Source: Clostridiaceae bacterium (GTDB lineage Bacteria; Bacillota_A; Clostridia; Acetivibrionales; Acetivibrionaceae). From it: a stretch of DNA of 10,578 nucleotides. The stretch lies in NCBI GenBank assembly GCA_012513545.1, contig JAAZCB010001133.1, positions 1-10,578 of the forward strand. The letters are read 5' to 3'. Below, one piece after another: positions 1-7,300 of the stretch; position 1 is the stretch's first letter; each line of letters begins with the position of its first letter. Both the position numbers and the translations under genes were made by a program. The notes below the pieces were generated by a model. The model saw only the letters and a list, made by a program, of their open reading frames with translations, had not been told where the DNA came from and made no database searches.

Positions 1-1
1 C

Positions 2-1807
2 AAGGTTGGAGATGAGGTTCTGACTATAAACGGGAAGGAAACTCAGGTAGAAAAACCTGTTGTAATAAATGGAGTTACTCTTGTGCCGTTAAGGGTTATT
101 TCTGAAGCCTTCGGGGCAGAAGTTAGCTGGGACGGAGTTTTAAAATGCGTGACGCTTGATTACAATGATGTATTAATAAACCTATACATAGATAACAAGG
201 AAGCTGTTGTAGATAATACTAAAACAGAGCTTCTTGAAGCACCAAGAATAATAAACGACAAAACTATGGTGCCCTTAAGATTTATTACTGAGAATTTTGG
301 TGCAGACGTAAGCTATGATGACAAGACTCAACAGATAACTGTGATAAAAGAAAGTGTGAATGAGAACAGCATAAAGGATTTTAGCCTTATTCTCAAGAAG
401 ACTTCAAAGGAAAGAGTTGGAGACAGCTTTTATAAATGGTCAATCGACTATCCTAAGACATTAAAGTTAAGTCGAAGAAATTTTAACGGTTCACAGAACT
501 TATTTGTACATCAGGATGAGACATATTTTATCGCATTAAGCATTAATGACAAAGAAGAACAGACATTGGACAGCATTTTGTCAGCCCTTCTAAACAGCGT
601 AAGGGAAGGGTACACTTTGATAAATCAGCAAAAGCTTAAATCCGGACAGGATGAGTACATAAAAATAATATACAAGGATAAAGAAGCCGGATATGAGGAA
701 CGATACTTCATAAAAGATGAAAAGGTTTATTCATTGGGGCTTTATTATGAAGACTACAGCAAATATAAGGAAGACAAGGAGATACAGAAGATTTTGGACT
801 CTTTCATGCTTGAGTTTAGGAGTAATGGAACAGAGGAAGACCTTTCAGATGTTACTCCAGAAGGAATAAGACCATATGAGGATAAAAAGTTTGGATACTC
901 CTTGAAGGTCCTGGCAGATTGGATGGAAGTCAAGCTAGAGGACAAGGAAAATGAAATTTCATTCATCGATGAAAACAATAACAAGATTTATGTATCGGTT
1001 CATTCTATTGATGAAGGCCAGACTTTAGAGGCGGTAGTAAGTAAAGGACTGGAATTCTTTAAAAGGGAATTCAATCAGGAGATTTATAAGCTCGAGTCCA
1101 GCGAAAATGGCAAAATCGGCGGAAAAGATGTAAAGAAAATGAATTATACTATAAAGTTAGGAGATAAAACAATTTATTCAACGGATATATGTGTCGTTGG
1201 GAAAAATTACAAGTATAACTTTGGATTTATTATTGATGCTGAAACATTTAAAGATAGTGAAAAGAAGGCTAAAATAATATCAATGCTTGATTCATTCAAG
1301 TTTGATGAACCTGATTTTGATGAATTGGGATATATACTCGATCCTGACCTTGTTGATACAACTGAAACTTACCGGACTGTTGAAAACAAAGATATGGGAG
1401 TAACCTTTACACTTCCGGTATCATGGGTTGAAAATAAGAAGCTTAATAATTCACAAACAATTTATTATCAGGATAATGAAGGAATTATGAGTGTTACAAT
1501 AGTGGTTAGACCTGGTGTTTCTTTCGAGGAATTTTCAACTCAACTTTTTGATACAATTAAAATGTCTTCATCAATGAATTCAAATGTGTCTCTTGACAGT
1601 GAAGAGGATACAGAGGTTAAAGGTTTAAAAGTTAAGAAGTATTCAGCATCATTAAAGGATGGAAACGATGTTATTAAAGAGTCGGGATATGTGCTGGAAA
1701 AAGACGGTAAGGTTTATTTGGTTTCACTAAGTATTTCCAATTACAGAAAGAGTGAAAAAAATGCCAAGATACTTAACGATATATGGGAAAGCATGAAATT
1801 TGAATAA
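2..1807 (+). CDS. Copper amine oxidase N-terminal-like domain protein with three PsbP-like repeats (5' partial)
   Basis: The reading frame is open from base 2 (AAG GTT GGA), so the true start and any signal peptide lie before the window; 601 codons are visible. Visible residues 1-115 hold two copies of the copper amine oxidase N-terminal type repeat (PF07833-like), recognised by NGVTLVPLRVISEAFGAEVS and the related NDKTMVPLRFITENFGADVS. In clostridia this domain is usually a stalk or wall-associated module on secreted proteins and not an enzyme. The rest appears to be three diverged repeats of about 135-150 residues (visible residues about 140-273, 290-433 and 457-601). Each has an aromatic-rich start, a central GxxxKK-type turn, a Tyr/Val-rich strand and an end like SFKF or SMKF, resembling PsbP/Mog1-like folds. 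The precise function is unknown. It ends 27 bases before the promoter of the next operon with no clear terminator, so read-through is possible. The domain call is fairly sure, the repeat fold is inferred. Confidence 0.8.
   Translation, partial: KVGDEVLTINGKETQVEKPVVINGVTLVPLRVISEAFGAEVSWDGVLKCVTLDYNDVLINLYIDNKEAVVDNTKTELLEAPRIINDKTMVPLRFITENFGADVSYDDKTQQITVIKESVNENSIKDFSLILKKTSKERVGDSFYKWSIDYPKTLKLSRRNFNGSQNLFVHQDETYFIALSINDKEEQTLDSILSALLNSVREGYTLINQQKLKSGQDEYIKIIYKDKEAGYEERYFIKDEKVYSLGLYYEDYSKYKEDKEIQKILDSFMLEFRSNGTEEDLSDVTPEGIRPYEDKKFGYSLKVLADWMEVKLEDKENEISFIDENNNKIYVSVHSIDEGQTLEAVVSKGLEFFKREFNQEIYKLESSENGKIGGKDVKKMNYTIKLGDKTIYSTDICVVGKNYKYNFGFIIDAETFKDSEKKAKIISMLDSFKFDEPDFDELGYILDPDLVDTTETYRTVENKDMGVTFTLPVSWVENKKLNNSQTIYYQDNEGIMSVTIVVRPGVSFEEFSTQLFDTIKMSSSMNSNVSLDSEEDTEVKGLKVKKYSASLKDGNDVIKESGYVLEKDGKVYLVSLSISNYRKSEKNAKILNDIWESMKFE
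62..346 (+). repeat. Two tandem copper-amine-oxidase-N-type protein repeats (coding)
   Basis: Two units within the partial gene share the pattern I-N-x-x-T-x-V-P-L-R-x-I-[ST]-E-x-F-G-A-[ED]-V-S-[WY]-D. The first is around bases 62-136 and the second around 242-346. This is the hallmark of the PF07833 family, seen directly in the translation. Confidence 0.75.
419..1804 (+). repeat. Three diverged PsbP/Mog1-like protein domains in tandem (coding)
   Basis: Approximate units lie at 419-820, 869-1303 and 1370-1804. They share a start of the form (F/Y)xxxxPxxW or an equivalent, a central motif (GQDEYIKIIY, GGKDVKKMNY, KGLKVKKYSA), a following Tyr- and Val-rich strand (YSLGLYY, YKYNFGF, YLVSLSI), a charged Lys-rich helix (YKEDKEIQKI, SEKKAKII, SEKNAKIL) and an end in SF or SM followed by F. 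I aligned these by eye, so the borders are approximate and homology to PsbP-like folds is inferred. Confidence 0.5.
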
Positions 1808-1834
1808 ATAATTATATAAATAGCTAATAAAATA

Positions 1835-1863
1835 TTGATAATTACAAATAATAATGTTATAAT
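1835..1863 (+). promoter_or_regulatory. Sigma-A promoter of the rimP-nusA-infB operon
   Basis: The -35 box TTGATA (1835-1840, 5 of 6 consensus) and the -10 box TATAAT (1858-1863, 6 of 6) are separated by exactly 17 bases. The -10 is extended by TGT at 1855-1857. The stretch before it (about 1803-1834) is almost pure A+T and could act as an UP element. Transcription should start near 1870-1872, leaving a leader of about 183 bases before rimP. This is the best promoter in the window and lies directly after the upstream gene, so it likely drives the whole operon. Confidence 0.85.
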
Positions 1864-1897
1864 ACTTTTGGACTAAAGCAAATAGCAGCTTAAAGGA

Positions 1898-1922
1898 AAA
1901 GAGTGGGGTAGGCCCACTCTTT
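1898..1922 (+). promoter_or_regulatory. Leader hairpin 1 upstream of rimP (weak terminator-like)
   Basis: AAAGAGTGGG (1898-1907) pairs perfectly with CCCACTCTTT (1913-1922) around the 5-base loop GTAGG. It lies about 28 bases after the predicted transcription start. The 3' arm ends in only three T before CGC, so as an intrinsic terminator it is poor. It may be a NusA-sensitive or anchoring hairpin of the leader. From memory, similar GTGGG/CCCAC hairpins precede rimP in other Firmicutes; this was not checked. A role as a leaky terminator for the upstream gene is also possible. Confidence 0.6.
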
Positions 1923-1957
1923 CGCATTAGGAGCTATTTTTTGAAGAGAAATCCGGC

Positions 1958-1993
1958 AAAAAGCGAGGGACTCGATGTTCTCAAGCTTTTTTT
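1958..1993 (+). terminator. Leader hairpin 2 upstream of rimP (candidate attenuator with U-tract)
   Basis: AAAAAGCGAG (1958-1967) can pair with CTC-AA-GCTTTTT (1980-1991), giving 10 pairs interrupted by a two-base AA bulge (1983-1984) and a 12-base loop. It runs into seven T at 1987-1993. An inner competing hairpin CGAG/CTCG (1964-1967 with 1971-1974) is possible, and CTCAA (1980-1984) can alternatively pair with TTGAG (1992-1996). A bulged stem leading into a short U-tract is the kind of suboptimal terminator expected of an attenuator. Activity is inferred. Confidence 0.45.
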
Positions 1994-2017
1994 GAGGGCT
2001 GTTTCTCAGAGTGAAAT

Positions 2018-2039
2018 CAGGCACCATGCTGCTTTTTTT
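2018..2039 (+). terminator. Leader hairpin 3 just before the rimP ribosome binding site (weak candidate)
   Basis: CAG-G-CA (2018-2023) can pair with TG-CTG (2027-2031) with one bulged G and a 3-base loop, followed directly by seven T (2033-2039). The stem is only five pairs, so it would be inefficient on its own. It abuts the rimP Shine-Dalgarno sequence at 2040-2045. It may be a NusA-dependent weak terminator or only a chance structure. Confidence 0.3.
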
Positions 2040-2045
2040 GGAGGG
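2040..2045 (+). promoter_or_regulatory. rimP ribosome binding site
   Basis: GGAGGG lies 8 bases before ATG 2054 and immediately follows the T7 run of leader hairpin 3. An in-frame stop at 2012-2014 excludes any longer start. Confidence 0.8.
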
Positions 2046-2053
2046 TTTTTGAT

Positions 2054-2518
2054 ATGGCAAAGAAAACGATAGAGGAAACAGTAACTGATTTAGTTCTTCC
2101 AATTGTAAGCAAGAACTCTTTTGAACTTGTAGATGTTGAGTTTCTAAAGGAAGGCACAAATTGGTATCTGAGAATATATATAGATAAGCCGGGAGGGATA
2201 ACAATCGACGACTGCCAGCTTGTCAGCGAAGAAACAAGTGATAAACTTGATGAGGTAGATCCGATAAAACAGAGTTATTTTCTTGAAGTATCGTCTCCGG
2301 GACTTGACCGGCCGCTTAAAAAAGAATCGGATTTTGAGAAATTTAAGGGAGAGCTTGTTGAGGTAAAAGTTTTTAAGCCTATAGAAGGCAAAAAAATATT
2401 TGAAGGAGAGCTGCTTGGTATTATAGACAATAAAATTGCTATAAAAATTAATCAAAAAGAAAGCATGGAGTTTGAAAAGGAACAAGTATCCTTGGTGAGA
2501 CGTGCAATCAAGTTCTGA
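2054..2518 (+). CDS. rimP: Ribosome maturation factor RimP
   Basis: RimP (formerly YhbC/P15a, ylxS in Bacillus) binds the free 30S subunit in the cytoplasm and helps assemble its head, with S12 and the central pseudoknot as known targets. The 154-residue product has the family's usual length. The N-terminal alpha/beta domain (about 1-90) carries VDVEFLKEG, the strand-turn LRIYIDKPGGITIDDC (39-54) and the signature LEVSSPGLDRPLK (77-89). The C-terminal SH3-like domain (about 95-154) has FKGELVEVK and FEGELLGI. It is the first gene of the operon, with a strong RBS, and lies downstream of a long structured leader, which suggests that expression is set by attenuation. It precedes nusA by 81 bases, as in most Firmicutes. 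Identity is very sure. Confidence 0.96.
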   Translation: MAKKTIEETVTDLVLPIVSKNSFELVDVEFLKEGTNWYLRIYIDKPGGITIDDCQLVSEETSDKLDEVDPIKQSYFLEVSSPGLDRPLKKESDFEKFKGELVEVKVFKPIEGKKIFEGELLGIIDNKIAIKINQKESMEFEKEQVSLVRRAIKF

Positions 2519-2524
2519 TAAGGT

Positions 2525-2553
2525 TTGACTTATGAAATTAGTACATTTATATA
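2525..2553 (+). promoter_or_regulatory. Possible weak internal promoter before nusA
   Basis: TTGACT (2525-2530, 5 of 6) is followed after 17 bases by TATATA (2548-2553, 4 of 6, lacking the important final T). It lies in the 81-base rimP-nusA gap. The -35 and spacing are good and the -10 is poor, so at best it would give a little extra nusA transcript. Confidence 0.25.
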
Positions 2554-2583
2554 GAGGGGTATTGAATTTTTAGAAAATTAAAT

Positions 2584-2590
2584 AAGGAGG
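2584..2590 (+). promoter_or_regulatory. nusA ribosome binding site (strong)
   Basis: AAGGAGG matches the anti-Shine-Dalgarno sequence perfectly and sits 9 bases before ATG 2600. It is among the best RBS in the window. Confidence 0.8.
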
Positions 2591-2599
2591 TTCTAAAAA

Positions 2600-3733
2600 A
2601 TGAGCGCGGACTTAATACACGCACTAGAACAAATGGTAAAAGAAAAAGGAATTGATAAGGAAATATTGATTGAAGCGATAGAAGCAGCACTTATATCTGC
2701 TTACAAAAGAAATTTTGGGTCATCACAGAATGTAAGGGTTTCTGTAAATCTTGAAACAGGAGATTTTAAGGTTTATGCACTTAAAAAAGTTACCAACGAT
2801 CCTCAAAACGATTATTTGGATATATCATTGGAAAATGCTAAAAAAATTAACGCAGAATTAGAAGAAGATGATATGGCGGAGATTGAGGTTACGCCTAAGG
2901 AATTTGGAAGAATAGCCGCTCAGACAGCGAAACAGGTGGTTGTACAGAGAATTCGCGAGGCTGAAAGAGGAATAATATTTGAAGAGTTTTCAAATAAGGA
3001 AGGGGAAATTGTTACAGGAATTGTTCAAAGAACTGAAAGAAAAAATGTAATAGTTGATCTTGGAAAAACCGAAGCAGTTCTTGCCCCTGCGGAACAAATA
3101 TCCGGTGAGGAATATAGGTTTAATGATAGAATTAAAACATACATTATAGAAGTTAAGAAGACATCAAAAGGTCCGCAGATAATGATTTCACGCACGCATC
3201 CGAATCTTGTCAAAAGACTTTTTGAACTGGAGGTTCCTGAAATTCACGAGGGAACGGTTGAAATAAAAAGTATATCAAGAGAGCCCGGATCGAGAACCAA
3301 GATAGCTGTATACTCCAAGGATGACAATGTTGACCCTGTAGGAGCTTGTGTAGGTCAGAAGGGCACAAGGGTACAGGCTATAGTAGATGAACTCAAAGGG
3401 GAAAAAATTGATATAATAAAATGGAGCAGCAATCCGAAGGAATATATTTCCAGCAGTCTTAGCCCTGCAAAGGTTGTCAGAGTTGATGTAAATGATGAGG
3501 AAAAGAGCGCAAAAGTTACTGTGCCTGATTTTCAGCTATCACTTGCTATTGGAAAGGAAGGACAAAATGCAAGACTTGCAGCAAAACTGACTGGTTGGAA
3601 AATTGATATAAAGAGTGAATCACAACTTAGGGCTACTATAGAACAGCAGCTTTTGAACTTTAACGGTGATTTTAGTAGCCAGGAAGTTGAGGAAGATGAT
3701 TTGCAGGATAATGAAAGTGATGATTTATATTAA
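2600..3733 (+). CDS. nusA: Transcription termination/antitermination factor NusA
   Basis: NusA binds RNA polymerase near the RNA exit channel and nascent RNA. It promotes pausing and intrinsic termination at weak hairpins and takes part in rRNA antitermination. The 377-residue protein is of the short Firmicutes type without C-terminal acidic AR repeats. The N-terminal RNAP-binding domain spans about 1-125. The S1 domain (about 133-200) contains GEIVTGIVQRTERKNVIVDL. KH1 has the GQKG loop at 252-255 and KH2 has GKEG at 318-321. A short acidic tail (362-377) ends the protein. A perfect AAGGAGG (2584-2590) lies 9 bases before ATG 2600. rnpM follows 34 bases later. In Bacillus, NusA is reported to regulate its own operon through a weak leader terminator, and the structured leader at 1898-2039 fits this. 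Identity is very sure. Confidence 0.98.
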   Translation: MSADLIHALEQMVKEKGIDKEILIEAIEAALISAYKRNFGSSQNVRVSVNLETGDFKVYALKKVTNDPQNDYLDISLENAKKINAELEEDDMAEIEVTPKEFGRIAAQTAKQVVVQRIREAERGIIFEEFSNKEGEIVTGIVQRTERKNVIVDLGKTEAVLAPAEQISGEEYRFNDRIKTYIIEVKKTSKGPQIMISRTHPNLVKRLFELEVPEIHEGTVEIKSISREPGSRTKIAVYSKDDNVDPVGACVGQKGTRVQAIVDELKGEKIDIIKWSSNPKEYISSSLSPAKVVRVDVNDEEKSAKVTVPDFQLSLAIGKEGQNARLAAKLTGWKIDIKSESQLRATIEQQLLNFNGDFSSQEVEEDDLQDNESDDLY

Positions 3734-3767
3734 ACATTAACCATAATTCCTAAGGAAGTGATAGGAA

Positions 3768-4040
3768 GTGAAGCAAAAGAAGATTCCCTTGAGAATGTGT
3801 TTAGGCTGTCAGGAGATGAAACCTAAACGTGAGCTGATAAGAGTTGTAAAAAATAAGGAAAGTGAGATTTCAATAGATTTTATAGGAAAGAAGCCAGGCA
3901 GAGGGGCATACATTTGCAAAAATGCAGACTGCTTTGAAAAGGCAAGGAAGGCAAGAAGATTTGAAAAAGCTTTCGAGACTTCTATTGATGAAGAAGTATT
4001 TAATGCGCTAAAAAATGAATTGGAGGAGAGTAATGTCTGA
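3768..4040 (+). CDS. rnpM: RNase P modulator RnpM (YlxR family)
   Basis: This 90-residue YlxR/DUF448 protein is a small basic nucleic-acid-binding protein. The Bacillus homologue was recently named RnpM because it binds RNase P RNA and lowers RNase P activity. Family signatures are RMCLGCQEMKPKRELIRVVK (9-28) and GRGAYIC (44-50), followed by a Lys/Arg-rich helix. Four cysteines (C11, C14, C50, C55) form two CxxC/CxxxxC pairs and may bind a metal. The Streptococcus form, as I remember it, lacks them. The start is GTG at 3768; an in-frame stop at 3762-3764 rules out earlier starts, and AAGGAAG (3752-3758) lies 9 bases upstream. The last 8 bases overlap rplGA, indicating translational coupling. 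Family assignment is sure; the RNase P role here is by homology. Confidence 0.93.
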   Translation: MKQKKIPLRMCLGCQEMKPKRELIRVVKNKESEISIDFIGKKPGRGAYICKNADCFEKARKARRFEKAFETSIDEEVFNALKNELEESNV

Positions 4041-4344
4041 AAGGATTTACTCGTTTATTGGATTAGCCAGGAAAGCAAATCGGCTTCTTTCCGGCGAAGA
4101 CACATGTGAACGGGCAATAAAAGCCGGCAAGGTCGAGCTGATAATCATAGCGGAGGATGCATCGGAAAACACAAGGAAAAGGTTTATTGATGCTTGTAAT
4201 TATAGAAATGTAAATATAAGAATATATGGTAGAAAAGAATATCTCGGTAGGTTTACCGGTAAAAACGTTAGGTCGGTGATTGCAATTTTGGAGAAGAATT
4301 TTTCAAAGCGTTTAATTGAAATGATTGATAGTGTAAATAATTGA
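4033..4344 (+). CDS. rplGA: L7Ae-family ribosomal/K-turn binding protein (YlxQ)
   Basis: This 103-residue protein belongs to the L7Ae/L30e/S12e/Gadd45 RNA-binding family, known as YlxQ or RplGA in Firmicutes. Members bind K-turn or related RNA folds; the cellular role is still unclear. The core motif is [14 protein letters not shown] (8-21), followed by [17 protein letters not shown] (28-44), the classic L7Ae sheet-helix element, and LGRFTGK (71-77). I chose ATG 4033 because GGAGG (4022-4026) lies 6 bases before it and the homologous N-terminus starts SERIYSFIG. An ATG at 4015 in the same frame would have no good RBS. The gene overlaps rnpM by 8 bases and its RBS lies within rnpM, so the two are translated together. 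infB starts 16 bases after its stop. Confidence 0.93.
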   Translation: MSERIYSFIGLARKANRLLSGEDTCERAIKAGKVELIIIAEDASENTRKRFIDACNYRNVNIRIYGRKEYLGRFTGKNVRSVIAILEKNFSKRLIEMIDSVNN

Positions 4345-4347
4345 TGC

Positions 4348-4356
4348 GGGGGTGAT
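4348..4356 (+). promoter_or_regulatory. infB ribosome binding site that selects TTG 4361
   Basis: GGGGGTGAT resembles the extended Shine-Dalgarno sequence GGAGGTGAT. The G-run ends 8 bases before TTG 4361. The GTG at 4352 lies inside this site and cannot use it, so TTG 4361, which gives the conserved [14 protein letters not shown]-terminus, is preferred. Confidence 0.65.
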
Positions 4357-4360
4357 TGGA

Positions 4361-7300
4361 TTGACAAAAATCAGAGTTTATGAGCTTGCTAAGGAACTGA
4401 ATACTACCAGTAAGAGGCTAATGGAAAAATTAGCTGAGATTAAAATAGTTGTCAAAAATCATATGAGTCTGTTGGAAGAAAACGAGCTGGAGGCTTTATA
4501 TGATCATATAGGCATAATCAGACATAGTGATGATAAGAAAATTGAGAACGAAGAAAAAAGAAATATTTCACCTTTGCATTATGGTAATGAACAGGTAAAG
4601 GATATAAAAAAAGAGACCAAAAGCGGACCTAGAATTATCAGAACAACGGAGATTAATTTAGATGCTAAAGGGGAATTAAAAGATACTAAAGCTGATAACT
4701 ATAAGAAATTTGGAAAAGGAAATGATAGAGACACAACGAATCACAAGAAAAATGAGTTTGTAAAAGTGGCCTCTTCAACCTCAGGACTAAGGCCAGGTTT
4801 TGTCAGAGAGACCAGGCCTGAAATTAAAAAGAATTTTGGAAATGAAAAAAGGAATGATGAGTTGAAGGTAAATAATAGCCACGAGATTAAAAAAGAAGCA
4901 AAGAATTTAAAGGAACAGGAAGATAATATGGCTAAAATCTCAGGAGATACTGTAAAGCCTGCCTCTGCTGAAGCTAATGTAAAGGTTGAAGTGAAACATA
5001 ACAATAACAAGGATGCATTTGGAGCCGATGTTAAGAAAGTAGCAAGTACAGAGCAAACAAAGCTGGAGGAATTTAAGAATATAGAGCAGAAGAGCGAAGA
5101 AATAAAAAAAGAAGAAGTTATGAATGAAGAAAAGAAAAGTGCAGAACCTATAAAGGAAGACATTAATAAGAAAGAAGCAATAATTGAAGATGTAAAAAAA
5201 GAGGAACCCAAAAAAGAAGAAATAAAAAAGGATAACACCAGTAAGGAAGAAGTAAAAAGGGACCCTGTCAGAAATGATAGATTTGATAATAGGAATTCTC
5301 AGTCCTTTAATAACAATAACAGACAGGTAAACAGAAATACACCAGGTAGAAACAATACCAATTTCAATGATAACAGGAAGGATACGAGGCCAGGAGATGC
5401 TCAAAGAAGGCCATATCCAAACAATAGAAATGATAATATGCGTCCTCAGCAGGGGGGAGCCCCAGCAAACAGGCAGGGCAACAGGCCAGCTGGTGACAGA
5501 GGACGCGATTTTAACCGCACAGCAAATAAGCCGCTTGAGATACCTAAAGTTGATGCTGCAATAGCAAAAAAGGATGAGAATGTAACACAGCGTAGTGAAG
5601 TCAGACGCGAATTTTTCAACAAGGATGTTGATAAGGATTCAAAGAGGGAGCAGAAAAGAGATGTTCCTGTAAAAGGTACTGCTGTGGTTAAAAACAAAAA
5701 GCCTGTTCCTAATAAGAATGTTTTTAGTGACAAAAAAGATGTATCCAAGCTGCTGTCAGATGACTTCATATTGGATGAATTCTATAATGATGACGTGAAA
5801 AAATCGAAGAAGGCTGCAAACAGAAGAAAAGAAACAAAGGTTGAAGAAAAATATATACCTCCTAAGGCTGTACTGACTTCTATAAAAATACCTGAGTCAA
5901 TTACAGTTAAGGACTTGGCTGAATCACTTAAGAAAACTGCTGCAGAAGTAATTAAAAAATTGATGGCTCTTGGAATAATGGCAGTGTTAAATCAGGAGCT
6001 CGATTTTGACACTGCTGCAATTATAGCTGATGAATTTAATGTCAAGGCGGAAAAAGAAGTTGTTGTAAATGAAGAGGATATTCTCTTTGATGATTCAGAT
6101 GAAGAGGATAAATCAAAACTTGTACCAAGGCCTCCGGTTGTTGTAGTTATGGGTCATGTTGACCATGGAAAGACATCCTTGCTGGATGCAATAAAGCAGA
6201 CTAATGTTATAGACAGTGAAGCAGGAGGTATTACTCAGCACATTGGTGCATACATGGTTAAGGTTAATAACAGGAATATAACATTTCTGGATACTCCGGG
6301 TCATGAAGCCTTCACTGCAATGAGAGCAAGAGGTGCCCAGGTAACCGATATTGCGATTCTTGTTGTTGCAGCAGATGACGGGGTTATGCCTCAGACAGTT
6401 GAAGCTATAAATCATGCAAAGGCTGCAAATGTTACCATCATTGTAGCCATTAACAAAATTGACAAACCTGGAGCAAATTCCGAAAGAGTTAAACAGGAAC
6501 TTACAGAGCATGGTCTTGTTGTGGAAGAGTGGGGCGGAGATACTATTTGTGTTGAAGTATCAGCAAAGAAGAGGACTAACATTGACCAGTTGCTTGAAAT
6601 GGTACTTCTTGCAGCAGATATGCTTGAACTTTCTGCAAATCCTGACAAGCAGGCAAAGGGTACTGTTATTGAAGCAAAACTTGACAAGGATAAGGGTCCT
6701 ATTGCTACTGTACTTGTGCAAAGAGGTACCTTGAATGTCGGGGACTCTATTGTAACCGGTTCAATAGTAGGAAGAATAAGGGCTATGACCGACGATAAGA
6801 GACATAAGATTAAAAAAGCAGGGCCATCCACTCCTGTTGAAATACTTGGCATGCCTGAGGTACCTGAAGCGGGCGAGATATTCTATGCCATAACAGATGA
6901 AAAGGTTGCCAAACAGCTTGTTGACAAGCGTAAACAAAAACACAGGGAACAGCATCTTAAGAATACTGCAAGAGTATCACTGGATGACTTGTTCAATCAA
7001 ATCAAGGAAGGTCATGTAAAAGATCTGAATATAATTGTTAAAGCTGATGTTCAAGGGTCAGTTGAAGCTGTTAAACAATCCCTTGACAAGCTCAGTAATG
7101 AAGAAGTAAGAGTGAAAATAATCCACGGTGGAGTTGGAGCTGTAACTGAATCTGATGTTACTCTGGCACAGGTTTCCAATGCAATAATTATAGGATTTAA
7201 TGTCAGACCCTCTGCAAATGTTGTTGAAGCTGCAAAGAATGCAGGTGTGGATTTGAGATTATACAGAATAATCTATAATGCTATAGAAGACATACAGGCA

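Noticed and set aside
1864..2053. T-box, tRNA or known metabolite riboswitch in the rimP leader
   Set aside because: No T-box sequence (TGGNACCGCG-like), no tRNA cloverleaf or CCA-type end, and no known aptamer core recognised by eye. Hairpins with T-runs explain the leader better.
1890..2204. Minus-strand open frame across the rimP leader
   Set aside because: The leader's hairpins and the start of rimP explain this stretch. The translation is a mix of Leu/Ser/Phe without domain character.
4741..5404. Long open frames on the minus strand opposite the infB linker, rich in Ser, Phe and Leu
   Set aside because: They mirror the Lys/Glu/Asn-rich low-complexity coding strand. No RBS, no recognisable domain and full overlap with the infB gene.
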